DNA of 28,330 bases. Origin: Mariniphaga sp964398855. GTDB taxonomy: Bacteria > Bacteroidota > Bacteroidia > Bacteroidales > Prolixibacteraceae. The stretch's first letter is position 1. Each line of letters starts with the position of its first letter. The DNA is taken from contig CAYNOQ010000031.1 in assembly GCA_964398855.1 (NCBI GenBank), forward strand, positions 1-28,330, in the 5' to 3' direction. A program made the position numbers and the translations under genes. The notes under the pieces were generated by a model that was not told the DNA's origin, did no database searches, and saw only the letters and a list, made by a program, of their open reading frames with translations. Shown here piece after piece: positions 7,115 through 17,110 of this stretch.

Positions 7115-8008
7115 GTGCACATAAAGATTGAGAATCTGAATAAAATTTATCCCAACGGGAATTACGCATTAAAGAATTTAAATCTCGATATCCCCAATGG
7201 CATGTTTGGTTTGCTGGGTCCCAACGGCGCCGGAAAATCAACGCTGATGCGAATTTTGGTAACCCTGATGAAGCCAACAAACGGGCGCGTCCTGGTCAAC
7301 GATCTGGATTTGTCGAAGAACCGCCGCGAAATCCGGGCAATGCTTGGTTACCTGCCGCAGGATTTTAGTTTCTTTTCAAAACTGAAAACCTACGAATTTT
7401 TAGACTATACTGCACGGTTAGCCGGAATGAAAAATGGCGCTGCCCGCAAATCTGCCGTTGAGCAAATGCTTGAGGAAGTAGGGCTTTACGAAGCACGCGA
7501 CCGGAATGCCAATAAGCTTTCCGGAGGTATGAAGCGAAGATTGGGGATTGCACAGGCACTGATTAACAACCCGAAAATCATTATTGTGGATGAGCCCACC
7601 ACCGGGCTTGACCCCGAAGAGCGCATACGGTTCAGAAATCTGCTCTCCAACATCAGCGTGCGGGATGTGATTATCATTCTGTCAACCCATATTGTTGGTG
7701 ATATTTCCAGCACATGCAGCAGCATGGCGCTGCTTAACCGGGGCGAACTTGCTTTTGCCGGATCGCCGGAAGAGCTTGTGAAACAAGCCGAAGGGAACGT
7801 CTGGCTCATTCAGGCAACCGACAGCGAATATATGGAAATCAATGAAAAATATCCCGTAATCTCCACCATACCCACCGAAGGGGGCTGGGAAGTGCAGGTG
7901 GTTTCACCAAAAATAAACGGATTTTCGGGGAAACAAATTGAGCCCAACTTAGAGCACGCCTACGTTCACTTTATGGAAAACAAGCTGAATCAATGGTCAC
8001 ATTCTTAA
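7115..8008 (+). CDS. ABC transporter ATP-binding protein
   Basis: A 297-residue ATPase that should power the permease encoded next to it. Walker A is GPNGAGKST (residues 35-43, Lys41), the Q-loop lies in GYLPQDF, the signature is LSGGM (135-139), Walker B is IIIVDEPTTGLDP (Asp159, Glu160) and the switch is His192, so it looks catalytically complete. About 75 residues after the core form a C-terminal extension also present in the ATPase domain fused to the second RND protein of this operon. The start is GTG 7115, giving MHIKIENLNKIYPNG, the normal beginning for this family; no suitable ATG lies upstream. The next gene starts 18 bases after the stop. It resembles ABC-2-type drug or polymer exporters. 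Confidence 0.95.
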   Translation: MHIKIENLNKIYPNGNYALKNLNLDIPNGMFGLLGPNGAGKSTLMRILVTLMKPTNGRVLVNDLDLSKNRREIRAMLGYLPQDFSFFSKLKTYEFLDYTARLAGMKNGAARKSAVEQMLEEVGLYEARDRNANKLSGGMKRRLGIAQALINNPKIIIVDEPTTGLDPEERIRFRNLLSNISVRDVIIILSTHIVGDISSTCSSMALLNRGELAFAGSPEELVKQAEGNVWLIQATDSEYMEINEKYPVISTIPTEGGWEVQVVSPKINGFSGKQIEPNLEHAYVHFMENKLNQWSHS

Positions 8009-8026
8009 TTTTTAACACCCGCTGCA

Positions 8027-11000
8027 ATGATTTCGTTTCATAATATATTTTCCATAGCAAAATATGAGCGCACCACGCTGCTCAGAAGCTGGTTTTTCAG
8101 AATTTTCGGCATCCTGTCATTGGGAGTGCTCTTCTTCATTAATTTCATCATGGTTATTCAGGGCGGAGGCGACACAGGCTGGGCAATCCGAAGCATTCCG
8201 GCAGCTATCCCCTATCTCAACCTGCTGATTCTGAACATTGCCCAGGCAATCATTGCGGTATTTTTAGCTTCAGATTTTCTGAAAAGAGATAAAAAGTTAG
8301 ACACCACCGAGGTTATCTATATGCGCTCCATGACTAACGGCGAATATGTTATCGGCAAAACTTGGGGAAACTTACAGGTATTTCTGGCACTGAATATTGT
8401 GGTGGTCATTCTGGCGCTGGTGTTCAACATGCTTTCGCAGGGGACGGAAATCAACTGGATGTCCTATCTCATATATCCGGTTCTGATCAGCGTACCTACG
8501 CTCATTTTCATTATGGGACTTTCGTTTTTGCTTATGAGCGTTATCCGAAATCAGGCAATCACTTTTGTGATTATTCTGGGATATATCGGGATTACGCTTT
8601 TCCTGCTTCAGGCGAAATATTACTACATTTTCGATTATATGGCATACAATATTCCCATGCTGATTTCCGACATTACCGGCATGGGGAATATGGAGCGGGT
8701 GCTCATTCACCGCGGAATATATCTTTCGTTGGGAATCAGTTTCATTTTTATGACCATTTTTCTGCTGAAACGCCTTCCCCAATCGGAGTTTATGACCATT
8801 TTTTCACTGATTTTTGCCATCATGTTTTTTATTTGCGGTGGCTACCTTGCCTACTCTCACGTTTCGCAATTTAAACAGAACGAAAATCTCAGGGCAGAAA
8901 TCATTGCGCTGAACAACCACTGGGTGAAAGAGAAACTGCCGGCAACCGTCAGCCAATCCATTGAACTGGAGCACAAAGGAAATTATATTATATCAAAATC
9001 TACGCTCACTCTGAAAAACGAACAGGAAAGAACCATTGAAAATCTGATTTTCACGCTGAATGACGGATTAGATGTGAACAACATCAAAATTGACGGAAAA
9101 GAGATGGCTTTTTCAAGAGACCGGCATCTGATAATTTTGAAAGGAGTTGAGCTGCTGCCGGAACAGGAAACAGAGGTTGAAATTTCCTATTCCGGAAAAA
9201 TTAATGAATCGTTTTGCTATCTTGACATTTCGGAAGAAGAAAGACAGGAAAAATATGGCAAATTTGTGTTGAATGTGGATAAGCGCTACGCTTTTTTAAC
9301 GCCGAAATATGTTCTGCTGACACCGGAAGTTAACTGGTATCCGCGAACAGGAGTTACATACAGCACTGAAGATGTGAGCTGGAGCCATCCCGAGTTTTCC
9401 AACTTTGAGCTTCAAGTAAAAACAGAGCCCGGTCTTCAGGCAATTTCTCAGGGAGAAATAACAGAAACATCTCCCGGGCAGTTTACTTTCAGCAGCAGCG
9501 TGCCGTTCACTCAAATTTCGCTGGCAATCGGCAATTATGAGAAAAAATCAATTCAGACCGACAGCATTGAATTTGGTATCTGGCACTTCACAGGACACGA
9601 TTATTTCTCCGCTCACTTTCCCGAAACCGCCGACACCATTGCCCCAATTATCAGTGAGCGATTGGGTGACTTTGAGCGAAGCTACAAGCTGGATTATGCG
9701 TTTGAGCGACTGTTTGTTGTGGAAGTGCCGGCACAGTTCAAGTCTTTCAAAAGAATCTGGTCTGGAAGGCAGGAGTATATTCAACCCGAACAGATATTCA
9801 TTCCCGAAAAAGGATATCTGCTTAATGAGGCAGACCTTGAAGGTGCAAAAAAAAGAATTACACAATGGGGGCGCAGAGGCGACAGCAACATGACTCCAAA
9901 AGATATGGAAATACGTTTGCTTTCCGATGTTTTAGGAATTTTCACCCGGGAGAATGTACCCAACTTCAGGCGCAGTCCGGGGAGTTTCTCGATGCAGGAA
10001 AGCTCAAATCCCTATTTCATTTTTCCCATGCTATACAATTTTCAGAATAACATCCACTCCGACCAGTGGCCCATCATCAACCGGATTTTTGAAGCCTATC
10101 TGAAAAGCCAGTCAACCGACATGCGCGCCGGATTCATGCGCAACATGCAGGGAATGAGCACTGATGAACTGGCAAACATAGCGCTTCAGGACAGCACTTT
10201 TGAGCAGATTTTAGCCGATCCCCATCAAAAAAGGATAATTGACAACGTCATCAAACTGAAAGGCGAAGTGCTCTTTTCAATGGTTCAGTGGCAGGCAGGA
10301 CAGGAAGAATTTGAGGATTTTCTCAGGCTGATGCTGCGGGAGTGGCGGTTCAGGAATATTCCGTTTGAAGAGTTTGACAACCGGATCTCGGAGGAATTTG
10401 AGGTAGAACTGATTCCGATGATGGACGGGTGGTTTAAGGCTACCAGTCTCCCCGGATACCTGTTCTCTCCCATTGAAGCGGTGAAGGTGAGAAGCGGACA
10501 GCGAATGCAGACCAAAGTCTCCATGAAGGCAACCAACTTCACTGATGTTGAGGGTATTGTAAAAATCACCTTCCGCCTTGGCGGAGGTGGTGGTTTTGGC
10601 GGTGGAAGAGGATTTGGAAGGGGTCCCGGTGGCGATAATTCCGTAAACAAACTGATCTATCTGGAGCCCGGACAAACCAAGGAAGTCAGCTTTTTGCTCA
10701 GTGCCGATCCGCGAATGGTTATGATAAATACCATGACATCCAAAAATATTCCGCAGGTGATCAGCGAAGGTTTCAGAAATATTGAAGAAGACATCAGGGC
10801 TGTACCTTTCGAGGGTGAAGTTGTATCGACAACTCCCGTTCAAAGACAGCTGCCGGGTGAAATCATTGTGGACAATGAAGATCCGCAGTTTGAAATAAAC
10901 GTAACGCACAAAGCAAGCCTTCTTGAAAGGTGGCTGAACGACAGCGATGAAAACGCAAAGAAATACTCTCCCATGAACTTCTGGAGACCACCGATTAACT

Positions 11001-11377
11001 GGACGGCTGTTACCAATTCCGACTTTTTTGGCGAATATGTACGTTCTGCATACTACATTAAAGCCGGCGACGGTTCCATGAAGGCAAAATGGCACGTTCC
11101 CATTGAAGAACCCGGGCGCTACGACGTCTATTACCATATGTACAAACCGATGCGGTTCGGGCGCGGCGGCGGTGGGGACGACCGCGGGGAATATCAGTTT
11201 TTCATCCATGGCGAAGATGGTATTGTGGAGCAAACGCTCTCCGTGCAGAATGCAGAAACCGGATGGAATCACCTGGGTTCGTTCAACTTCTCGGAAAAAG
11301 AGGCGCTCGTTGAACTGACCAACAAAACAGAAACGAGAGTTGTGTTTGCCGATGCGGTGCGTTTTGTGAAAATGTAA
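8027..11377 (+). CDS. ABC-2 permease fused to an M1-peptidase-like and golvesin-like ectodomain
   Basis: A 1116-residue fusion. Residues 1-280 hold seven predicted membrane helices (about 24-45, 63-84, 115-137, 147-170, 175-195, 230-248, 258-278); the first six resemble an ABC-2 permease and the seventh leads the rest into the periplasm. About 305-500 are beta-rich like the first domain of M1 aminopeptidases (LVFTL-type strands, VNWYPRTGVTY). About 510-840 resemble the peptidase body (LFVVEVPAQF, QIFIPEKG), but no HExxH zinc motif or GxMEN motif exists, so it should lack M1 catalysis. A glycine-rich stretch covers 852-869. About 945-1115 match the golvesin/Xly-CBD-like fold (IIVDNEDPQFE, GRYDVYYHMY, GWNHLGSFNF, VVFADAVRFV), a probable binding module. 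Its stop overlaps the next ATG. Confidence 0.85.
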   Translation: MISFHNIFSIAKYERTTLLRSWFFRIFGILSLGVLFFINFIMVIQGGGDTGWAIRSIPAAIPYLNLLILNIAQAIIAVFLASDFLKRDKKLDTTEVIYMRSMTNGEYVIGKTWGNLQVFLALNIVVVILALVFNMLSQGTEINWMSYLIYPVLISVPTLIFIMGLSFLLMSVIRNQAITFVIILGYIGITLFLLQAKYYYIFDYMAYNIPMLISDITGMGNMERVLIHRGIYLSLGISFIFMTIFLLKRLPQSEFMTIFSLIFAIMFFICGGYLAYSHVSQFKQNENLRAEIIALNNHWVKEKLPATVSQSIELEHKGNYIISKSTLTLKNEQERTIENLIFTLNDGLDVNNIKIDGKEMAFSRDRHLIILKGVELLPEQETEVEISYSGKINESFCYLDISEEERQEKYGKFVLNVDKRYAFLTPKYVLLTPEVNWYPRTGVTYSTEDVSWSHPEFSNFELQVKTEPGLQAISQGEITETSPGQFTFSSSVPFTQISLAIGNYEKKSIQTDSIEFGIWHFTGHDYFSAHFPETADTIAPIISERLGDFERSYKLDYAFERLFVVEVPAQFKSFKRIWSGRQEYIQPEQIFIPEKGYLLNEADLEGAKKRITQWGRRGDSNMTPKDMEIRLLSDVLGIFTRENVPNFRRSPGSFSMQESSNPYFIFPMLYNFQNNIHSDQWPIINRIFEAYLKSQSTDMRAGFMRNMQGMSTDELANIALQDSTFEQILADPHQKRIIDNVIKLKGEVLFSMVQWQAGQEEFEDFLRLMLREWRFRNIPFEEFDNRISEEFEVELIPMMDGWFKATSLPGYLFSPIEAVKVRSGQRMQTKVSMKATNFTDVEGIVKITFRLGGGGGFGGGRGFGRGPGGDNSVNKLIYLEPGQTKEVSFLLSADPRMVMINTMTSKNIPQVISEGFRNIEEDIRAVPFEGEVVSTTPVQRQLPGEIIVDNEDPQFEINVTHKASLLERWLNDSDENAKKYSPMNFWRPPINWTAVTNSDFFGEYVRSAYYIKAGDGSMKAKWHVPIEEPGRYDVYYHMYKPMRFGRGGGGDDRGEYQFFIHGEDGIVEQTLSVQNAETGWNHLGSFNFSEKEALVELTNKTETRVVFADAVRFVKM

Positions 11378-12912
11378 TGTTTGAAATAATTTTGAAAATA
11401 TATAAACAGATGAATTTGTTACGAAGATTAAATCATTTTACCGGTGTATCACTGCTGCTGATAACGGTTACACTGTTTGTTCCGAAAGCGCATGCACAGG
11501 AAATCCTGACTCTTGAAAGGGCGTTTCAGGTTGCCGAAAGCAAAAGCCCCGACCTCCAGCGTTCGCTTCTGAATCTGGAACGGTTTCAAAAAACATTGGA
11601 AGCGCAGCGCTCGGCGCTGAAGTCGCGATTTTCATTGGATGTATCCCCGGTTGGTTTCAGCCGGAACCGGCGTTTCGACAGCAGGGTTTCACAATGGTAC
11701 ACCAATGAAAATTTTCAGTCCAGCGCGCTGTTTAGTGTGCAGCAACCTATTCTGCTCACAGACGGAACCATTTCGCTCACCAACGAATTTGGGTGGCAAA
11801 GCAGCTTTTCAGATGCCAATGACCTTAGAAGTCAGGTATTTTACAACAATCTGTATCTGAATCTGAACCAGCCGTTATTTACCTATAACCGCCAGAAACT
11901 CCAGCTGAAGGAGCTTGAGCTGAATTATGAAAATGCAAATCTCAGCTATGCGATGCAGCGGCTCAATATGGAGCGAAGCGTAACGCAGTTTTTCTACAAT
12001 GTTTATATGTCGCAGATGAATCTGAACATTGCCAGAGAGGAGCTAAAAAACACCCAAAACAGTTTCAATATCATTAAAAATAAGGTGGATGCCGGTCTGG
12101 CTGCCATGGAAGAATTGTATCAGGCTCAGCTGAACCTTGCCACTTCCGAATCTTCGGTGCAAAACAGGGAAGTAGCTTTTGAAAATGCCAAAGACCAGCT
12201 GAAACTCTATTTAGGAATGGATTTATACACTGATTTCTCCATTCTTGCCGATGTCTCTATGAGAGAGGTGCCGGTGGATCTGGAGAAAGCGATAGAGACC
12301 GGACTTGCTTCGCGGATGGAACTCCGCCAGCGCGAAATTGATATGGAATCGAGTCAGTTTGATCTGATACGCACGAAATCGCAAAATGAATTCAGGGGCG
12401 ATGTCAACCTTCGCCTCGGTATTTCGGGCGATGACAGAAACCTGGGCAAAATCATGGAAGCGCCAACCAACAGTCCTTCCGTGGGCATTAGTTTTAATAT
12501 CCCGCTTTTTGACTGGGGTGAAAAAAAGGCACGAATTGCAGCTCAGGAAGCCACAATTGAGACCCAAAAGCTCAATTTTACCGATCAGCAGAATCAAATT
12601 ATCATCGGAATCCGACAGGCATACAGGAATTTGCAGAATCAGCTGAATCAGATTGGCATTGCCGAACAAAGTCAGAGCAACGCAGAAATGACTTATGAAA
12701 TCAATCTGGAGAGATACGAAAACGGCGACCTCACCGGGATGGATCTGAATCTGTATCAGACCCAGCTGTCGGAGCGAAAAATTGCCTATGCCCAGGCGCT
12801 GATCAATTACAAAATAGAACTGCTCAACCTGAAAATTCAAAGCCTTTTCGATTTTGAAAACAACACGCCCGTCATTCCCAAAGAACTTTATTTAAACGAC
12901 AACAAAAGATAA
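11377..12912 (+). CDS. TolC-family outer membrane efflux channel
   Basis: A 511-residue outer membrane channel subunit; three should form a barrel and periplasmic tunnel through which the exporters release substrate. The N-terminal signal ends VPKAHAQE. Two repeats of long helices with intervening strands follow, as expected for TolC: LTLERAFQVAESKSPDLQR opens the first, and LEKAIETGLASRMELRQREI opens the second. The Leu/Gln-rich coiled-coil segments (YNVYMSQMNLNIAREELKN, IIIGIRQAYRNLQNQLNQI) are typical. I placed the start at ATG 11377, whose A is shared with the previous stop (TAATG), suggesting translational coupling; ATG 11410 in the same frame gives a more compact signal peptide and is a real alternative. 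The adaptor gene follows after 10 bases. Confidence 0.93.
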   Translation: MFEIILKIYKQMNLLRRLNHFTGVSLLLITVTLFVPKAHAQEILTLERAFQVAESKSPDLQRSLLNLERFQKTLEAQRSALKSRFSLDVSPVGFSRNRRFDSRVSQWYTNENFQSSALFSVQQPILLTDGTISLTNEFGWQSSFSDANDLRSQVFYNNLYLNLNQPLFTYNRQKLQLKELELNYENANLSYAMQRLNMERSVTQFFYNVYMSQMNLNIAREELKNTQNSFNIIKNKVDAGLAAMEELYQAQLNLATSESSVQNREVAFENAKDQLKLYLGMDLYTDFSILADVSMREVPVDLEKAIETGLASRMELRQREIDMESSQFDLIRTKSQNEFRGDVNLRLGISGDDRNLGKIMEAPTNSPSVGISFNIPLFDWGEKKARIAAQEATIETQKLNFTDQQNQIIIGIRQAYRNLQNQLNQIGIAEQSQSNAEMTYEINLERYENGDLTGMDLNLYQTQLSERKIAYAQALINYKIELLNLKIQSLFDFENNTPVIPKELYLNDNKR

Positions 12913-12922
12913 TTACAACATT

Positions 12923-13981
12923 ATGAAAAATATCAGAATTCTCCCGCTTGTAGCCGCTATTGCATTTTTTGTCTCGTGCAGGCAGCAGAGCCAGTCAGAA
13001 AGCGCCGACCTGGCAGTACCCGTTTCCATTGAAGATATCAAACTGCAAAGTATTCAGCAGTTTGTGAGCACCACCGGCACCGTGAAAGCTACTGCCGAAG
13101 TGGTTCTCAATTCCGAAATGGCAGGTAACTATTTTCTTCAGAACAATCCGGCAACCGGCAGACCCTTTAAGTTAGGCGACAGAGTTACTCAGGGGCAAAC
13201 CATCATCAGGTTTGAAAATGAGGAGTATGAAAATAATCTTTCTTTAAATTCCGTAAAGCTCAATCTTGAAATTTCCGAGCAAGAATATGAAAAGCAAAAA
13301 TCACTGTACGAAAAAGGCGGGGTTACCCTTCGCGAGTTGCGAAATTCGGAAGTTTCCAAAACCAATGCACAATACAGTTTTGAGAACAGCCAGATTCAGT
13401 TGGCAAAAATGAGCATCAAAGCCCCGTTTACCGGAGTGATTGTCGATTTGCCCTACTACACCAAAGGCACACGCATTGCGAGCGGCTCACACATGGTTAC
13501 CCTGATGGGCTACAACCAGATGTACATGTTTATGAACCTTCCCGAAAAAAACATAAACGATGTAAAAATCGGGCAGGATGTGCTGGTTACCAACTACACT
13601 ATGCCGGAGGACACGCTCTATGGAAAAGTTACGGAAATATCGCCTGCCATCAGCGCCGAAACAAGAACTTTTTCAGGAAAAATTGAAATTTCAAATCCCG
13701 ACCTGAAGCTGAGACCCGGAATGTTTGTTAAATCGGATATTGTCACCGACTTCAAAGAGAATGCAGTGGTTATTCCAAAAGATATTATTATGACCGGCGG
13801 GCGTGGAAAATATGTGTTTATCGTGGGGCGGAATGTTTCTGCCAACAGCCGCTGGATTACCACCGGCATAGAAAATCAGAACATGGTGGAAGTTGTTGAA
13901 GGACTGACACCCAACGACCAGCTGATAATCAAAGGTTATGAAACGCTTCGGGACAATTCGAAGGTTAAGATTATCCGTTAG
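12923..13981 (+). CDS. RND efflux periplasmic adaptor (membrane fusion protein), lipoprotein
   Basis: A 352-residue adaptor linking inner-membrane transporters to the TolC channel. The signal peptide ends FFVSC with Cys19 as the lipid-anchored residue. A split biotinyl-lipoyl-like domain (GDRVTQGQTIIRFENEEY and MSIKAPFTGVIVDLPYYTKG) flanks a short helical hairpin of about 60 residues. A beta-barrel follows (VLVTNYTMPEDTLYGKVTEI, then LKLRPGMFVKSDI), and a membrane-proximal domain at the end includes VVEGLTPNDQLIIKG. The hairpin is shorter than in AcrA. It is the only adaptor in the operon, so it probably serves both downstream RND proteins. Confidence 0.94.
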   Translation: MKNIRILPLVAAIAFFVSCRQQSQSESADLAVPVSIEDIKLQSIQQFVSTTGTVKATAEVVLNSEMAGNYFLQNNPATGRPFKLGDRVTQGQTIIRFENEEYENNLSLNSVKLNLEISEQEYEKQKSLYEKGGVTLRELRNSEVSKTNAQYSFENSQIQLAKMSIKAPFTGVIVDLPYYTKGTRIASGSHMVTLMGYNQMYMFMNLPEKNINDVKIGQDVLVTNYTMPEDTLYGKVTEISPAISAETRTFSGKIEISNPDLKLRPGMFVKSDIVTDFKENAVVIPKDIIMTGGRGKYVFIVGRNVSANSRWITTGIENQNMVEVVEGLTPNDQLIIKGYETLRDNSKVKIIR

Positions 13982-14016
13982 GCACTTTTCCTGAAACCGA
14001 ATAGAAAGGTATTAAA

Positions 14017-17000
14017 ATGAAGAAATTAACAAGATTTTCCGTCAATTATCCGGTAACCATTCTGATGATTGTCCTGGCAGTTATCCTTTTGGGCTATATA
14101 TCATTTGGCAGGTTAGGGGTTGACTTGTTTCCCGACCTGAATTCGCCCCGGATTTTTGTGGAGATAAAATCGGGAGAGAGACCCCCCGAAGAGCTGGAAA
14201 AACAATTTGTTGAAAATATCGAGGCGCTGGCTATCCGCCAGTCGGATGTTACCCAGGTCTCTTCCATTATTCGGGTGGGAACTGCCCAGATTACCGTTGA
14301 GTATGCCTGGAACAAAGATATGGACGAGGCTTTTCTTGATTTGCAAAAGGCGCTCAACACCATTGCCACCAACCCGGAAATCGATGATCTGAGAATAACA
14401 CAGCACAACCCCAACACAGCGCCGGTGATGCTCATTGCTGTTAAGCACAATGAAATTACCGACATGAACGAAATCCGGAAAGTTGCCGAAAGCTATATCC
14501 GAAATGAGCTTATTCGCTTGGAAGGAGTTGCGGAAGTGGAACTTTCGGGGCAGGAGGAGAGCGAAATTGTCATAGAAACCAACCATTACCGGCTTGAAGC
14601 ACAAAACCTGAGCGTTGACGAACTGAGCAACCGGATTCAGAATTTCAACCGCAATGTTTCCGGCGGACGCATCAGCGAAATGGGAATTCAGTATATCATT
14701 AAAGGAGTGCGGCTGTTGAATGATATTCAGGATTTTGAGAATCTTATTGTGGGCTATAAAGCCGTAACAACAGAAACCGACGGTCAGCAGCAGGCTGAAA
14801 GGGCGCCGGTATTTTTGCGTGATGTTGCCACCGTTACCATGGCTAACAAGGAACCGGCAAATATCGTTCATTTCAACGGCGAGCGCTGCATCGGGCTTTC
14901 GGTTTATAAGGAGAGCCGTTTCAACACCGTTAAAGCAGTTGAGCAGATTGGCGAAGCGATGGTAAGCATCCAGCGGGCTCTGCCCGGTTATACGCTTCAT
15001 CAGGTTTCCAATCAGGGAAAATTCATCAGCAGTGCGATAGGCGAAGTGAAAAATACCGCCCTTATCGGGATTCTTCTGGCGGTTTTTGTGCTGTTTCTCT
15101 TCTTGCGGCGCATCGGAACAACGCTGATTGTGAGCATCGCCATTCCAATCTCGATTATTGCAACATTTAACCTGATGTATTTCAACAATCTCACCCTGAA
15201 CATAATGACTTTGGGCGGGCTTGCATTAGGCGCCGGAATGCTTGTTGACAATGCAATTGTGGTGCTTGAAAATATTTTCAGAAACCACGAAAACGGCATG
15301 AACGCACGGGATGCCGCTATTCAGGGAACAGCAGAAGTTGGCGGCGCCATCACCGCATCCACGCTGACCACCATAGTTGTTTTTCTGCCGATAGTCTATA
15401 TGCACGGTGCTTCAGGAGAACTTTTCAAAGATCAGGCATGGACAGTAGCTTTCTCTCTGTTATCATCACTTTTTGTTGCCATTTTTGTGATTCCGGCGCT
15501 CTATAACCGATTCTACAAAAACAAGACAATACCTGCCAAAAAGCGCTCCGTTCATCTTGGCGGATACGGACGTTTTTTAGAGAAAGTGTTAAAAATGAGA
15601 TGGCTTGTTGTTTTGCTGGCTACCGTTGCGGTTGTCGGTTCATTCATGCTTCTTCCCTTTATCGGCACGGAATTTATGCCCAAAACGGACAGCAAGGAAT
15701 TCACCATGAAGCTGAAACTTCAGGAAGGTACTGTGCTTTCACGCACGGAGGCAACCGTAAAAACCATCGAGACCATTCTGACCGAATATATTGGAGATGA
15801 TTTAGACAAGCTCTACTCCCACTCCGGTCCGTCAACCGGCATTTTGGGAGATGCAACCGCCGTTTTTCAGGGAGAAAATACGGCTCAGATTAAAGTTGTG
15901 CTGAAAGATGATTCCGGGCTGACAGCTAATCAGGTGATTGCCAGCATTGAGAATTTCACCGCCAACATTGCGGGTCTCGAAATCAGTTTTGAAGAAGAGC
16001 AGAGCACGCTGAAATCCATCCTTGGAACAGGCGAAGCGCCAGTGGTAGTAGAGGTTAGGGGCGAGGAACTGAATGAAATTGACGATATTCTGACTCAGGT
16101 AAAGGAGAAAATATTAGATATTCCCGGCTTGCTCAATGTACAGACTTCAACCGAAGAGGGCGCCCCTGAGGTGGAGGTTCGCGTTGACCGCGTCAGGGCA
16201 GGAATGTACAATCTGAATGTAAACACGGTCATTTCTCAAATCCGCGATCAGTTGGAAGGGAAAAATGCCGGTCAGTTAGAAAAGGCAGGCGACATGCGCG
16301 ATATTACCATAAAAGTTCCCGAAAAAGGGCTTGGCGAAATTCATAATCTCACCATCACTTCCGGAGGGCAGATATTCAGGCTCAGCGAAATTGCCGACAT
16401 CACCTTCGGGTTTTCACCCAAGGAAATTCACCGGAAAAATCAGAACCGCACCGGAAAAGTTACCGCACAGCTTGAAAAAGGAACTGCATTAGATCAGGTT
16501 TCTGATAAAATCAGATTCGAAACTGCCGGAATTGACCTGCCGGCGAACTACCGCATTATGGTAACCGGCGAAGAGGAAAAACGACAGGAATCCATGAGCA
16601 GCCTGAGTTTTGCGCTCATTCTCTCCATCATTCTGGTTTACATGGTGATGGCATCTCAGTTTGAATCTTTGATTCATCCATTTACCATTCTGCTCACCAT
16701 TCCGCTTGCAGTGATTGGAAGTATTCTTACTTTTTTCATTTTAGGTGATACGCTAAACATGATGGCGCTCATCGGAATCATTATGCTAGCCGGAATTGCC
16801 GTGAACAACTCCATCATTCTTGTTGACCGGATAAATCAGCTTATCCGGGAAGGAATGGAGCGAAAGGACGCAATAATTTATGCAGGACAGCAGCGAATAA
16901 GACCCATTCTTATGACCAGCCTGACAACCATTCTGGCACTGCTTCCCTTGACTTTCGGTTTCGGAGAAAATGCTTCACTGCGCTCGCCCATGGCGCTGGC

Positions 17001-17109
17001 AGTCATTGGCGGATTAGTTACATCAACAATTCTAACCCTGGTAGTAATTCCCTGTGTGTATGATATTTTTGACAGGGGAAAAACCATGTTTGCAAAAGCA
17101 AAGAAATAG
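14017..17109 (+). CDS. RND-family efflux permease (HAE type)
   Basis: A 1030-residue inner-membrane exporter of normal RND length: helix 1 near residues 12-32, a first periplasmic porter loop, helices 2-6 around 340-500, helix 7 near 530-550, a second porter loop, and helices 8-12 near the C-terminus. In helix 4, GAGMLVDNAIVVLENI keeps Asp411 where AcrB has Asp407 and has Asn412 where AcrB has Asp408. In helix 10, AVNNSIILVD has Asn930 in place of AcrB Lys940. This single-Asp pattern is shared by many RND proteins outside the AcrB branch, so proton coupling remains likely. The next gene starts one base after its stop, suggesting tight coupling with the fused RND-ABC protein, perhaps as a heteromeric pump. 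Confidence 0.95.
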   Translation: MKKLTRFSVNYPVTILMIVLAVILLGYISFGRLGVDLFPDLNSPRIFVEIKSGERPPEELEKQFVENIEALAIRQSDVTQVSSIIRVGTAQITVEYAWNKDMDEAFLDLQKALNTIATNPEIDDLRITQHNPNTAPVMLIAVKHNEITDMNEIRKVAESYIRNELIRLEGVAEVELSGQEESEIVIETNHYRLEAQNLSVDELSNRIQNFNRNVSGGRISEMGIQYIIKGVRLLNDIQDFENLIVGYKAVTTETDGQQQAERAPVFLRDVATVTMANKEPANIVHFNGERCIGLSVYKESRFNTVKAVEQIGEAMVSIQRALPGYTLHQVSNQGKFISSAIGEVKNTALIGILLAVFVLFLFLRRIGTTLIVSIAIPISIIATFNLMYFNNLTLNIMTLGGLALGAGMLVDNAIVVLENIFRNHENGMNARDAAIQGTAEVGGAITASTLTTIVVFLPIVYMHGASGELFKDQAWTVAFSLLSSLFVAIFVIPALYNRFYKNKTIPAKKRSVHLGGYGRFLEKVLKMRWLVVLLATVAVVGSFMLLPFIGTEFMPKTDSKEFTMKLKLQEGTVLSRTEATVKTIETILTEYIGDDLDKLYSHSGPSTGILGDATAVFQGENTAQIKVVLKDDSGLTANQVIASIENFTANIAGLEISFEEEQSTLKSILGTGEAPVVVEVRGEELNEIDDILTQVKEKILDIPGLLNVQTSTEEGAPEVEVRVDRVRAGMYNLNVNTVISQIRDQLEGKNAGQLEKAGDMRDITIKVPEKGLGEIHNLTITSGGQIFRLSEIADITFGFSPKEIHRKNQNRTGKVTAQLEKGTALDQVSDKIRFETAGIDLPANYRIMVTGEEEKRQESMSSLSFALILSIILVYMVMASQFESLIHPFTILLTIPLAVIGSILTFFILGDTLNMMALIGIIMLAGIAVNNSIILVDRINQLIREGMERKDAIIYAGQQRIRPILMTSLTTILALLPLTFGFGENASLRSPMALAVIGGLVTSTILTLVVIPCVYDIFDRGKTMFAKAKK

Positions 17110-17110
17110 C

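Noticed and set aside
10277..11272. Long minus-strand open frame opposite the large permease gene
   Set aside because: It has no recognisable motif, low-complexity His/Phe-rich composition, and lies fully antisense to a gene with clear domains; it is a shadow frame.
8027..11377. Active M1 aminopeptidase
   Set aside because: No HExxH or distal Glu motif and no GxMEN motif can be found in the ectodomain.
14113..15000. Long minus-strand open frame opposite the first RND gene
   Set aside because: It is fully antisense to conserved RND porter sequence and its translation shows no domain or start context.
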